Below are positions 9,175-18,046 of a DNA stretch of 64,000 bases, in pieces. The notes below the pieces were generated by a model. The model saw nothing but the letters and a program-made list of their open reading frames with translations, searched no databases and was not told the origin of the DNA. Positions within the stretch are counted from its first letter, which is position 1; every line of letters starts with the position of its first letter. Origin of the DNA: Pseudomonas fluorescens (GTDB taxonomy: Bacteria > Pseudomonadota > Gammaproteobacteria > Pseudomonadales > Pseudomonadaceae); assembly GCF_000967965.1 (NCBI RefSeq), contig NZ_LACC01000008.1, positions 62,001 to 126,000 of the forward strand, given 5' to 3'. The position numbers and the translations under genes are program-made.

Positions 9175-10525
9175 GGTTTCGGCATCAACGATTGAAGTGG
9201 ATCTGTCGAAACCTGAACCGATCAGTTTGCGTGAGGCATTCTGGTTCTGGCTTAAGCTCGGCTTTATTAGCTTCGGTGGGCCAGCGGGACAAATTTCGAT
9301 CATGCACCAGGAACTGGTAGAGCGGCGGCGCTGGATCTCCGAGCGTCGCTTCCTGCATGCCCTCAATTACTGCATGTTGCTGCCTGGGCCGGAGGCCCAG
9401 CAATTGGCAACCTACATCGGTTGGCTGATGCATAGAACCTGGGGTGGAGTGATTGCGGGGGGACTGTTTGTCCTGCCCTCATTGTTCATCCTGATCGCTC
9501 TGTCGTGGATGTACATCGCCTTCGGTGAAGTGCCTGTGGTGGCAGGGCTCTTCTATGGGATCAAGCCCGCCGTAACAGCCATCGTCGTGCAGGCGGCCCA
9601 TAGGATCGGCTCACGGGCGCTGAAAAATAATTGGCTGTGGGTGATAGCGGCGGCGTCGTTTACCGCGATCTTCACGTTCAATGTGCCGTTCCCATTGATT
9701 GTGCTGGGAGCTGCATTGATCGGTTATGTCGGCGGACGTCTGGCGCCCGAGAAGTTCAGAGCGGGGGGCCACAGCGCTACGAAAAAGTCCTTTGGCCCAG
9801 CCTTGATCGATGACGACACGCCGTCCCCTGAGCATGCCCGGTTCAGTTGGTTGAAACTGACGTTGCTCGCTCTGATCGGCTTGGCGTTATGGGCATTGCC
9901 GATGGGAATACTGACCGCCCTCTTTGGCTGGGAAGGCACCTTGACCCAGATGGGCTGGTTCTTTACCAAGGCGGCGTTGCTGACCTTTGGTGGAGCCTAC
10001 GCTGTGCTCCCGTATGTCTACCAAGGCGCGGTAGGTCAATATGGTTGGCTAACCCCGACTCAGATGATTGACGGCTTGGCTCTGGGGGAAACCACACCTG
10101 GGCCGCTAATCATGGTGGTGGCCTTCGTGGGTTTTGTCGGAGCCTATGTCTCGCAAGTTTTCGGGGCCGATCAGTTGTTTCTGGCTGGCGCTATCGCGGC
10201 AGCCTTGGTGACATGGTTCACCTTCCTGCCTTCGTTCCTGTTCATCCTCGCGGGTGGCCCGCTGGTAGAGTCGACCCACAACGAACTCAAATTCACGGCA
10301 CCGCTTACCGCCATAACCGCCGCAGTGGTTGGCGTGATCCTCAATCTGGCGTGTTTCTTCGGCTATCACGTGCTTTGGCCAAAGGGCTTCAGCGGTAACC
10401 TCAACTGGCCTTCAGCGTTGATCGCGATTGCCGCCGCGGTTGCCCTGTTTCGCTTCAAGAGGGGCGTCATCCAGGTATTGATGGGCTGTGCGCTCGTCGG
10501 CTTGGCAGTGTATCTACTGCGCTAG
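9167..10525 (+). CDS. chrA: Chromate efflux transporter ChrA
   Basis: This 452-aa inner-membrane transporter of the CHR family has two homologous halves. The first half has SLREAFWFWLKLGFISFGGPAGQI and MLLPGPEAQQLATYIGW, and the second has WFFTKAALLTFGGAYAVLPY and GLALGETTPGPLIMVVAFVG. These are the duplicated FGGP/PGP motifs of long-chain ChrA, with about ten to twelve hydrophobic segments. It exports chromate by proton-motive force. GAGGAAC precedes the start, which lies inside the 3' end of chrB (8-bp overlap). Confidence 0.96.
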   Translation: MNKVSASTIEVDLSKPEPISLREAFWFWLKLGFISFGGPAGQISIMHQELVERRRWISERRFLHALNYCMLLPGPEAQQLATYIGWLMHRTWGGVIAGGLFVLPSLFILIALSWMYIAFGEVPVVAGLFYGIKPAVTAIVVQAAHRIGSRALKNNWLWVIAAASFTAIFTFNVPFPLIVLGAALIGYVGGRLAPEKFRAGGHSATKKSFGPALIDDDTPSPEHARFSWLKLTLLALIGLALWALPMGILTALFGWEGTLTQMGWFFTKAALLTFGGAYAVLPYVYQGAVGQYGWLTPTQMIDGLALGETTPGPLIMVVAFVGFVGAYVSQVFGADQLFLAGAIAAALVTWFTFLPSFLFILAGGPLVESTHNELKFTAPLTAITAAVVGVILNLACFFGYHVLWPKGFSGNLNWPSALIAIAAAVALFRFKRGVIQVLMGCALVGLAVYLLR

Positions 10526-10608
10526 AAAACACCCGTTGATTAGCAATCTCTGGCGGGCATTGGGCTCGCCTGATCACCCAGCCTACTGAATTAGGCAGGA
10601 GGTGTCTC

Positions 10609-11061
10609 ATGAGGTGGGTTACCCGTGAACGACCCAAGATTGACCGTATTGCCTGTCCTTGGTTAATCACCCGTTTCATAGATCCACAGCCCGAGTTTCT
10701 ATACGTGCCCAGCGCTGATGTGCTGCGGGTTGCAGCGGAGAAAGACGCTGCACCCTACGACATTCCCGGCGTAGAGCTGACTCATTTGGGCGAATTGTGC
10801 AGTTTCGATGCGTTCCTGAAAAAGTACCAACTCAGTGAACCAGCCTTGCACTATCTGGCCAAGATCGTGCGTGGCGCTGACACCTCACACCTGGAGATGA
10901 CCCCACAATCGGCTGGGCTGTACGCGATTTCACTAGGGTTATCGCGGTGCTTTGCCGACGACCATGAAATGCTGGCACACGGTCTGATCATGTATGACGC
11001 GCTCTACGCTTGGTGCAAGGAGTGCCAAAGTGAATCACATAACTGGCCTCCGCAGATGTGA
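10609..11061 (+). CDS. Stand-alone ChrB C-domain chromate resistance protein
   Basis: The 150-aa protein is homologous to the C-terminal half of ChrB: WVTRERPKIDRIACPWLITRFIDPQPEFLYV aligns with VWATRKRPWVDRLACAWLIRRFIDPDAQILWL. It has a strong AGGAGG 7 bases before ATG 10609 and lies 83 bp after chrA in the same direction, so it is the third gene of the chromate operon. The conserved Arg, Asp and Cys residues of the domain are kept. The function of the lone domain is not defined; it may modulate ChrB or act on chromate directly. A rho-independent terminator follows. Confidence 0.85.
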   Translation: MRWVTRERPKIDRIACPWLITRFIDPQPEFLYVPSADVLRVAAEKDAAPYDIPGVELTHLGELCSFDAFLKKYQLSEPALHYLAKIVRGADTSHLEMTPQSAGLYAISLGLSRCFADDHEMLAHGLIMYDALYAWCKECQSESHNWPPQM

Positions 11062-11078
11062 GGAAACTCGCCAACCGA

Positions 11079-11104
11079 AGCCCAGCCTAGCGCTGGGCTT
11101 TCTA
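11079..11104 (+). terminator. Terminator of chromate operon
   Basis: AGCCCAGC and GCTGGGCT form an 8-bp stem with a 5-base loop, followed by TTCT, 17 bp after the last gene's stop codon. Confidence 0.75.
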
Positions 11105-11535
11105 CATTAGTGACTGTGATCGTCATTTGGCTAATTGTTGCGAAGGCAAATCTCTGCAATGAGGCGTTTGTGACCCTTCGCGATAGGCACCAATCGGCCA
11201 GAAGCGGACGCTCGGGACAGGCCGTTATAAGTTAGAAGTTGCTCCTCAGGACTGATAGCAGGCAACGCAGGCAGTGTGAAATTTCAGTTTCTAGGCGCTC
11301 GGCCACCCACAGCCTGTGTTCTCCAGCTCGAAAATTGAGCAGAAGCAGTTGACCGCTTTGGTCGATTCCAGTCGGTATAACTGCCTTGACCGGATCTGTT
11401 TGGGTCAGCGGCAACACGTAGTTTTTCATGACATAGATCAAGCCTTTTTACGCTTAGGGAAAGCGTAACCCGCGCAGGGTGTGGGTGACCGTCTCACTAA
11501 CCGTCCGAAGGCGGCATTTCACCGGCATTCCTCAA
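11105..11535. other. Intergenic region with a palindromic repeat copy
   Basis: The interval carries one copy of the dispersed repeat (11152-11209). A short minus-strand frame (ATG 11429 to stop at 11232, 65 codons, MKNYVLPLTQTDPVKAVIP...) could be a small hypothetical protein, but I recognise no family and its start lacks a good ribosome site. I would not call it a gene without homologues. Confidence 0.35.
11152..11209 (+). repeat. Dispersed 58-bp palindromic repeat, copy A
   Basis: The right arm GGCACCAATCGGCCAGAAGC... (11186-11209) and the 10-base loop CTTCGCGATA match other copies. The left arm (11152-11175) is more diverged, with about half its positions conserved. Confidence 0.6.
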
Positions 11536-12303
11536 TCAAGACAGGAAGCCGCCATCCACATTCAGCGTCACACCCGTGGTGTAACTGGACGCATCACTGG
11601 CCAGGTACAACACCGCGCCGGCCAATTCGCTCGGAGCAGCCACACGCTTGAGTGGGATCTGGGACAGGGCCTGGGTCAGGATCGTGTCGTTTTTCACCAA
11701 TGCCGAAGCGAACTTGGTATCGGTCAGACCTGGCAACAGAGCGTTGCAGCGGATGCCAAATTGTGCGCATTCCTTGGCGAAAACCTTGGTCATGTTTATC
11801 ACCGCAGCCTTGGTCACCGAGTAGATGCCTTGGAATGGGCCCGGCGAAATACCGCTGATCGAAGCCACGTTGACGATATTGCCGCCCCCGTTTTCGCGCA
11901 TCAGCTTGCCGGCCTCTACCGACATGAAGAAGTAGCCGCGAATATTCACATCCACGGTTTTCTGGAAGGCACCGAGCTCGGTGTCCAGCACATTGCAGAA
12001 TTGGGGATTGGTTGCTGCGTTATTGACCAGAATGTCCAAGCGGCCGAACTGTTCGCGAATTTGCGAGAACACGCCGCTGATTTGTTCCATCTCGCCAATA
12101 TGGCAAGCAATGGCGGTTGCTTTGCCGCCATCCGCGATGATCGCGTTGGCAACCACCTGGCAGTCGTCGATCTTGCGGCTCGACACGATTACGTGGGCGC
12201 CTTGCTGGGCCAGCAGTTTGGCGATGGCTTCACCGATGCCACGGCTGGCGCCGGAGACGAAAGCGATCTTGCCATCGAGGTCGAACAACTGAGTCTTGGA
12301 CAT
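11536..12303 (-). CDS. SDR-family oxidoreductase
   Basis: This 255-aa classical short-chain dehydrogenase has the cofactor loop GASRGIG (residues 18-24), NNAAT, catalytic Ser in NVASISG, YSVTK (Tyr/Lys) and a C-terminal VDGGFLS. The basic residues after strand 2 (SSRK) suggest NADP(H) preference. It is followed on the same strand by the start of nothing else and preceded by an APH-like kinase gene (37-bp gap), so the two form an operon. SDRs with APH-like kinases and acyl-CoA dehydrogenases occur in 4-hydroxyacid and fatty-acid side pathways. The substrate is not known. Confidence 0.9.
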   Translation of the reverse strand: MSKTQLFDLDGKIAFVSGASRGIGEAIAKLLAQQGAHVIVSSRKIDDCQVVANAIIADGGKATAIACHIGEMEQISGVFSQIREQFGRLDILVNNAATNPQFCNVLDTELGAFQKTVDVNIRGYFFMSVEAGKLMRENGGGNIVNVASISGISPGPFQGIYSVTKAAVINMTKVFAKECAQFGIRCNALLPGLTDTKFASALVKNDTILTQALSQIPLKRVAAPSELAGAVLYLASDASSYTTGVTLNVDGGFLS

Positions 12304-12340
12304 GGTTTTTCCTTGTTTTTGGGCCGGCCCTTGCGGGCGA

Positions 12341-13408
12341 TCAGAGGCTGGATTTCTGGATGACCTGCAGGCTCATTTGCTCCAGCAGCTTGTTCATGTG
12401 AATGAACTGCGCGAAGCGTTTGTCCTGGGTCTGGCCGTGGTAGAAGCGGTAGTAGATCTGCTGCACGATGCCGGCCAGGCGGAACAGGCCGTAGGTGTAG
12501 TAGAAGTCGAAGTTGTCGATGCGGATGCCCGAGCGTTCAGCGTAGTAATCGACGAACTCCTGGCGGGTCAGCATGCCCGGCGCGTGGCTCGGCTGACGGC
12601 GTATCAATTGCACCGGTGCCGGGTCGCCCGCTTCGATCCAGTAGGCCAGCGTGTTGCCCAGGTCCATCAACGGATCGCCGAGGGTGGTCAGCTCCCAATC
12701 CAGCACGCCGATGATCTGCATCGGGTTGCTCGGGTCCAGAATCACGTTGTCGAAGCGGTAGTCGTTGTGCACGATGCTGGAAGTCGGATGGTCGGCCGGC
12801 ATTTTGTCCTTGAGCCAGACCTTGACTGGGTCCCAGCTCGGGGCGTCAGGGGTCAGAGCCTTTTCGTAACGGTCGCACCAACCACCGATATGCCGCTCGA
12901 CATAACCTTCAGGCCTGCCCAGGTCTGCCATTCCACAGGCGGCGTAGTCGACTTTGTGCAGCTCGACGAACTTGTCGATGAAGCTTTTGCACAGGGCTTC
13001 GGTCTTCGTAGCGTCGAAGTTCAATTCGCTAGGCAGCTCGGATCGAAGGATGATGCCGTTGACCCGTTCCATGACATAGAACTCAGCCCCAATCACCGAC
13101 TCATCAGTGCAGTGCACATAGGCCTTGGGACAGTATGGGAAACTTTCACTGAGTTGAGTCAGGATGCGGAATTCGCGGCCCATGTCGTGGGCCGATTTGG
13201 CCTTGTGACCAAACGGCGGACGGCGCAGGACGAATTCCTGCTGCGGGTATTTGATCAGGTAGGTCAGGTTCGATGCGCCACCCGGAAACTGACTGATCTC
13301 GGGCGAACCGACAAGGCCGGGAATATGGTCCTTGAGGTACGGATCGATCAGGCTGGCATCGAGTTCTTCGCCAGAGCGGATCTTGGTGGATTGGTCAGTA
13401 AGCGCCAT
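12341..13408 (-). CDS. APH-like phosphotransferase (ACAD10/LvaA-type kinase)
   Basis: The 355-aa protein has the aminoglycoside-phosphotransferase/choline-kinase fold. It shows a P-loop-like GGASNLTYLI (about 44-53), the catalytic loop HNDYRFDNVIL (Brenner-type HxDxxxxN, about 203-213) and the metal-binding GVLDWELTTLGDPLMDLG (about 221-238). This subfamily resembles the kinase domain of ACAD10/11 and P. putida LvaA, which phosphorylate 4-hydroxyacyl-CoAs, rather than drug-resistance enzymes. It sits first in a two-gene operon with an SDR. The exact acyl substrate is inference. Confidence 0.85.
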   Translation of the reverse strand: MALTDQSTKIRSGEELDASLIDPYLKDHIPGLVGSPEISQFPGGASNLTYLIKYPQQEFVLRRPPFGHKAKSAHDMGREFRILTQLSESFPYCPKAYVHCTDESVIGAEFYVMERVNGIILRSELPSELNFDATKTEALCKSFIDKFVELHKVDYAACGMADLGRPEGYVERHIGGWCDRYEKALTPDAPSWDPVKVWLKDKMPADHPTSSIVHNDYRFDNVILDPSNPMQIIGVLDWELTTLGDPLMDLGNTLAYWIEAGDPAPVQLIRRQPSHAPGMLTRQEFVDYYAERSGIRIDNFDFYYTYGLFRLAGIVQQIYYRFYHGQTQDKRFAQFIHMNKLLEQMSLQVIQKSSL

Positions 13409-13596
13409 GTCTATCTCCTCTGCTTATTATGAGGGGCAGATACTATTGACGAACTTAATGCGGAAAAAGCCTGCTCACAAGGCAGATGCGACCTTATAAC
13501 TGAGCGTTATGCAGGCCTATCCTTTAAAAAAATGCTCTTTCTCAACGCCCACGACCAAACCGGCAAAAGGCTGCCGGTTTGGTCGAACGTTAGGTT

Positions 13597-14628
13597 TTAG
13601 CCGATGAGAGTGGCACCTGTCGTCAGGACAATTTTTCCAAAGTGCGTGCCGGAATCGATCAGCTCGTGAGCGCCGCGAGCGTCGGTGAGCTCAAAGGTCC
13701 TGTAGATAACCGGCTTGATCTTGCCGCTCTCGATGTGCGGCCAGACCTGCTGCTCGAGTTCACTCATGATGGCTGCCTTTTGCGCGGGAGTGCGCGAACG
13801 CAAGGTTGAGCCCATATGCGTCAGGCGTTTCATCATCATCGGTATGACGTTGAGGTCTTTCGCCGGGCCCTTGATCACACCCACCTGAAGAATCCGGCCG
13901 TCCATAGCGGCGACGTCATAGTTTTTTTGCAGGTAGTCGCCGGCAATAATGTCGAGGATCACATCGACGCCTTTTCCATCAGTGGCCAGCTTCGTTTCGG
14001 TGACGAAATCGGCCTCGAGGTAATTAACCGCGATGTCCGCACCCAGTGCCAGGCTGGCTTCCTGATGCGCTTGCGATCCGACTGTCGTGATGATTTTAGA
14101 AGCGCCAAATGCCTTCGCCAGCATGATTGCGGTAGTACCGATACCTGATGCACCGCCATGGACCAACACCGACTCACCAGCAACCAGCTTGCCGCGCTGG
14201 AAAACATTCAGCCACACAGTCATAAACGTTTCTGGCATAGCCCCGGCTTCCAACAGCGACAGGCCTTTAGGGATACGCATCGTGTTGGAGGCATCTGCAA
14301 CTGCAAATTCTGCGTAACCACCACCAGGAATCAGCGCACACACCAATTCACCGATCTGGAACTCGGAAACGTTGGAGCCTACGGCGACGACTTGACCTGA
14401 CACTTCCAGGCCCGGGATGTCAGTAATGCCAGCGGGGGCATCGTAAAGCCCTTTGCGCTGGAACACGTCTGGGCCGTTCACGGCAGCAGCGTGGATGCGT
14501 ATCAGAACCTGATCGGCAGTTGGCGTCGGTACCGGGCGCGTAGTCGGCACCAGGACCTCAGGGCCGCCGGGTTGTTTAATTTCAATGGCCGTCATGTGGG
14601 ACGGTACGCGATAAGTTGGAACAGACAT
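13597..14628 (-). CDS. NAD(P)H-quinone oxidoreductase, zinc-independent MDR family
   Basis: This 343-aa medium-chain reductase of the quinone oxidoreductase/PIG3 group has an N-terminal GroES-like domain (PTADQVLIRIHAAAVNGPDVFQRKGLY, PGLEVSGQVVAVG) and a Rossmann domain with VHGGASGIGTTAIMLAKAFG. It lacks the Cys/His ligands of alcohol dehydrogenases. GGAG lies 8 bases before ATG 14628; an in-frame GTG at 14637 overlaps this site and is unlikely. It is divergent from a LysR gene with a 151-bp shared promoter region, so LysR control is likely. It probably reduces quinones or enones. Confidence 0.9.
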   Translation of the reverse strand: MSVPTYRVPSHMTAIEIKQPGGPEVLVPTTRPVPTPTADQVLIRIHAAAVNGPDVFQRKGLYDAPAGITDIPGLEVSGQVVAVGSNVSEFQIGELVCALIPGGGYAEFAVADASNTMRIPKGLSLLEAGAMPETFMTVWLNVFQRGKLVAGESVLVHGGASGIGTTAIMLAKAFGASKIITTVGSQAHQEASLALGADIAVNYLEADFVTETKLATDGKGVDVILDIIAGDYLQKNYDVAAMDGRILQVGVIKGPAKDLNVIPMMMKRLTHMGSTLRSRTPAQKAAIMSELEQQVWPHIESGKIKPVIYRTFELTDARGAHELIDSGTHFGKIVLTTGATLIG

Positions 14629-14779
14629 TGCGATCACTCCTTAAAAATAGTGCCCGATTGATCTGTGCGGATCATTGAGCGTGGCCCCCAAGTGAGCGCA
14701 GTATAAATATCGACTCTGATGCTGGCGCGCAGCATTATTCACGCAGTGAGATGCAAAGCTGCATCACTAGGAGGACAGG

Positions 14780-15652
14780 ATGAATTGGGATGATGCGAGA
14801 GTGTTTCTCGCGGTGGAGCGTGAAAAGACACTCCGTGGAGCAGGGCGAGCACTCAATATTGATCAGGCCACAGTCGGCAGGCGGATTGCGGCCCTAGAGC
14901 ATGCACTTCGTGCAACGCTCTTTCTCCGCACCTCTGAGGGCTACGCACTGACCACTGCTGGTGAGGTCGCACTGAGATCAGCGGAAAAAATAGAGCACTT
15001 TGCCCACGAACTTGTCAGGCAAACACAAGGTACGGATACACGGCTTGCGGGGGACGTAAGGGTCACTAGTACCGACTTAATCGCGTTCGAGTTCCTACTT
15101 CCGGCCATCGAACGACTGCATGCCTTGCATCCCGAAGTGCGTGTCCTGCTAGACACTTCGACACGCATGCTAAACTTGGCAAAGCGTGAAGCGGATATCG
15201 CGGTCCGCTCAGTCCGACCGGATAATCCCGATCTTGTCGCGCGACGCATTGCTCGGTGGCCCATGGCCCTCTTTGCATCGAGTGCTTATCTTGAGCGACA
15301 CGGCAAGCCTGTCGCTGGCTGCGCGTTCGCTGGCCACGATCTTGTTCTCTGGGCCGCTAATCGATCACCGACACTTGCTGGAGAACCGATACACGCGGGA
15401 CGCATCGTATCGACGTTCAATTCCAGCCTCATGCTGCTTACCGCGGTAAAGGCCGGCCTAGGCATCGGTGAGCTTCCGATACATCTGGCCGAACACGACG
15501 GCCTCGTGCAGATATGGCCAGAACCCGCACGCGGGGCAGTCTACGAAGTATGGCTCGTCACGCATCAAGATCTTCGGCATACCGCACGCATCGCAGCAAT
15601 GATTGATGGGATCGTTTCGGCATTCGAAAATCACGCAACTCACACAAAATAG
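14780..15652 (+). CDS. LysR-family transcriptional regulator
   Basis: The 290-aa protein has a LysR wHTH at residues 1-60 (MNWDDARVFLAVEREKTLRGAGRALNIDQATVGRRIAALE) and an effector-binding domain from about 90. AGGAGGACAGG precedes the start. It is transcribed away from the quinone oxidoreductase gene and probably regulates it. The MNWDD start resembles the group of small LysR proteins that control neighbouring reductases. Confidence 0.92.
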   Translation: MNWDDARVFLAVEREKTLRGAGRALNIDQATVGRRIAALEHALRATLFLRTSEGYALTTAGEVALRSAEKIEHFAHELVRQTQGTDTRLAGDVRVTSTDLIAFEFLLPAIERLHALHPEVRVLLDTSTRMLNLAKREADIAVRSVRPDNPDLVARRIARWPMALFASSAYLERHGKPVAGCAFAGHDLVLWAANRSPTLAGEPIHAGRIVSTFNSSLMLLTAVKAGLGIGELPIHLAEHDGLVQIWPEPARGAVYEVWLVTHQDLRHTARIAAMIDGIVSAFENHATHTK

Positions 15653-15751
15653 TTGGGCTCACCGGCGCCAGACATATTGATCATCATCGGGACACTTTGC
15701 CCGGCCACGGAAGGCGGAGCCCATGCGAGGTGGCATGGGCTGCCGCTACCA

Positions 15752-16585
15752 TCACGCTTCGTCCATCACCGTATTAACCAGTTTGCCGATACCTTCGATT
15801 GACACCGCAACCACGTCGCCGGGCTTGAGGTAGACCTTGGGGTTCATGCCAAAGCCGACGCCAGCCGGAGTGCCGCTCACGATTACGTCGCCGGCTTCCA
15901 AGGTGAGCGCTTCGCTGAGGGTAGAGATGATGGTCGCTACATCAAAGATCATGTCCTTGGTATTGACCCACTGAACGAGTTTTCCATTAACGCGGGTTTC
16001 CAGCCGCAAGCCCTTGCCGCCGGCGGGAAGCTCGTCGGCCGTGACCAGGTCCGGCCCGAATGCACCGGTATCGTCGAAATTCTTGCCTACGGTCCATTGC
16101 GGCGATTTGAATTGGTAATCGCGAACCGAGCCGTCATTGAACAACGCATAACCAGCGACGTGATCAAGCGCTTTGTCCTTCGGGATATGGCGGCCCCCGC
16201 TCTTCAACACCACGGCCATCTCGCCTTCATAGTCCAATGCATTGGATATTTTCGGACGAATCAGCGGCTTGTTGTGTGCCGTCAGGCTGCTGTTTAAACG
16301 CGGAAACAGCGTCGGGTAGTCTGGTTCGGCATAGGAGGACTCTTTAATGTGATCTGCGTAGTTCAAACCAAGACAGATGATTTTCCCCGGTTTGCGCATC
16401 AAAGGCAGGTAATCATGTTCGTCAATTTTGACAATGGGCCCCGATGCGTTTGCGCCGTAAGTGACCAGATTCACGCCACGCTCAAGCAGGGACTCCAGCG
16501 TCTCTTCGCCCACCACTTTGACACCCTCGACGGTGCGTACGCCCAGCACGGCTCGGCCTTCATGTTTGAAGTAAACGTATCGCAT
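15752..16585 (-). CDS. Fumarylacetoacetate hydrolase-family protein (first copy)
   Basis: This 277-aa protein carries the FAH catalytic core: ICLGLNYADHIKES (about 91-104), the metal-binding acidic DYEGEMAVV (about 138-146), FNDGSVRDYQ, QWTVGKNFDDTGAFGPDLVT and VSGTPAGVGFG. Family members hydrolyse C-C bonds in 2,4-diketo acids, decarboxylate oxaloacetate-like acids, or isomerise/hydrate ring-cleavage products. GGAGG lies 7 bases before ATG 16585. It is the last gene of a minus-strand cluster that also holds a paralogue (18047-18904). The substrate is unknown. Confidence 0.92.
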   Translation of the reverse strand: MRYVYFKHEGRAVLGVRTVEGVKVVGEETLESLLERGVNLVTYGANASGPIVKIDEHDYLPLMRKPGKIICLGLNYADHIKESSYAEPDYPTLFPRLNSSLTAHNKPLIRPKISNALDYEGEMAVVLKSGGRHIPKDKALDHVAGYALFNDGSVRDYQFKSPQWTVGKNFDDTGAFGPDLVTADELPAGGKGLRLETRVNGKLVQWVNTKDMIFDVATIISTLSEALTLEAGDVIVSGTPAGVGFGMNPKVYLKPGDVVAVSIEGIGKLVNTVMDEA

Positions 16586-16824
16586 AGGTGAACCTCCAAT
16601 TGTGGTTGATCAGGTTGAAGTAACCCCAGGAAGGGGTGGTTTTCAGGACGAAAAACTGACTCATGAATGGCTTCTGGGAAACATCGGGCAGTAAAGTAAG
16701 AACCTGTAAACTTTAAAGATATGATGCAAAGAGTTGGACACGACCAAACTACAGAACTGGGTACTGGCCGCCGCGCCCTTGGGCGCATCGCTGAAGGCCC
16801 AACTTTTCTGTTATGCAAGCTCCG

Positions 16825-16932
16825 CATAAGCGCAACAACTTCGTGTTCCTGGGCGCGGACAATAGCGGCGAGCGCGCTGCCTTGTACTCACTGATCGTCA
16901 GCGCCAGGCCATTGAAATACTTCGCCAAATGA
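16825..16932 (+). pseudogene. Remnant of IS66-family transposase (TnpC) C-terminus
   Basis: A 35-codon stretch reads HKRNNFVFLGADNSGERAALYSLI... before a TGA. It resembles the IS66 TnpC tail GRKNxLFxGSxxGGERAAxxYSLI. No start, no other transposase parts and no inverted repeats are visible, so it is a scrap. It sits between the enoyl-CoA hydratase and the first FAH gene, opposite to their direction. The rest of this 365-bp gap holds nothing I can identify. Confidence 0.5.
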
Positions 16933-16950
16933 CAACCCGCAATGGAGCGA

Positions 16951-17784
16951 TCAGTACAGCGGGGAGAGTTTCGACATAAAGTCCATCTCCAGCTCACCTT
17001 CATAAGTTTCAGCACCAACCTTCAATGCCTCCGCCACACGCGCTTGCGCCACGTCGTGAGCGACACTCAAATCTGACTCATGGGCTTCAACCAGCAGCCC
17101 CTCTGCCAAGGAGCCGAATGCGCCAACATCCACGGCCGCCTTGGTATGAGCGATGGCATGCGCAGGGAATGAGGCGATACGGTGAGCGAGTTCCTCGACA
17201 AAAGGTGTTAACTCCTCCGCCGGCAAAGCTCGATTGATAAAGCCGTAACGTTCAGCCTGTTCCGCCGAAAAATCGTTACAACCCAACAGCACCTCTAAGG
17301 CGCGTCCCCTCCCGACGAGCCGTGGCAACCTTTGTGTGCTGCCACCGCCCGGAACAAGCCCAACCGCGACCTCTGGCTGGGAGAAAACCGCTCTGTCCAG
17401 GGCAGCAAAGCACATGTCCATAGCCAGCGCGATCTCACTCCCTCCTCCCCGAGCCCGTCCTTCGATTTTTGCAATGGTTACCTTAGGCATGTTCCTGAAC
17501 CGTTCGCCGATCATCTGTGTAAGGCGAAAGCTGCGGGTATGGGACACAGTTTTGGGAGCGGCTCCAACCCTCCCCAATCCAGAGTGAGCTATAAAGAAAT
17601 CGGGAAGTTCGCTCTGCAGGACCACGACTCGGACGCTCTCATCGACCTCGAGCTCTTTGCCAAGCTTGTCGAACTCCAGCGACAGCACTTCATCAAGAAG
17701 ATTTATTGGCGGGTGATTGATACTGACGAATGCAACTCCAGAATCAAACCTGAACCGGAAACACTTGTAGTCAGAATATCGCAT
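16951..17784 (-). CDS. Enoyl-CoA hydratase/isomerase-family protein
   Basis: This 277-aa crotonase-fold protein has NHPPINLLDEVL near the N-terminus, the oxyanion-hole segment IEGRARGGGSEIALAMDMCFA and SQPEVAVGLVPGGGSTQRLPRLVG. In the second motif the catalytic Glu positions appear to be retained (PEVAVGL). GGAGG lies 7 bases before ATG 17784, favouring that start over one 39 bases upstream. Its place between two FAH-fold genes suggests a CoA or acid-chain step in a degradation pathway, but substrates differ widely in this family. Confidence 0.85.
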   Translation of the reverse strand: MRYSDYKCFRFRFDSGVAFVSINHPPINLLDEVLSLEFDKLGKELEVDESVRVVVLQSELPDFFIAHSGLGRVGAAPKTVSHTRSFRLTQMIGERFRNMPKVTIAKIEGRARGGGSEIALAMDMCFAALDRAVFSQPEVAVGLVPGGGSTQRLPRLVGRGRALEVLLGCNDFSAEQAERYGFINRALPAEELTPFVEELAHRIASFPAHAIAHTKAAVDVGAFGSLAEGLLVEAHESDLSVAHDVAQARVAEALKVGAETYEGELEMDFMSKLSPLY

Positions 17785-18046
17785 GATACTGCCTCCACTT
17801 TGGTGATCGTTTCGGTAAACCATTTCGGCTTGGTTTATGTTCTGGTTCTTGTTCTCGTGAACTTACGCAGGGTATGTCGACTCGCTAGTTTCGAAATCAA
17901 TGCCAAAAACCGTCCGATGAAAAACTCTCATGGCACCACAGGCGATACGGAAATTGTCTGTGCACTCGCCAGCGTAAAAATGGTGACCGGTTCCGCCACA
18001 GGCCGCAGCAAACCCAACATGAGGAGGTCAAAAGCGCTGGGTTCAA

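Noticed and set aside
11232..11429. Small minus-strand frame MKNYVLPLTQTDPVKAV...
   Set aside because: No recognisable family, no good ribosome site and no partner gene. Left as intergenic comment only.
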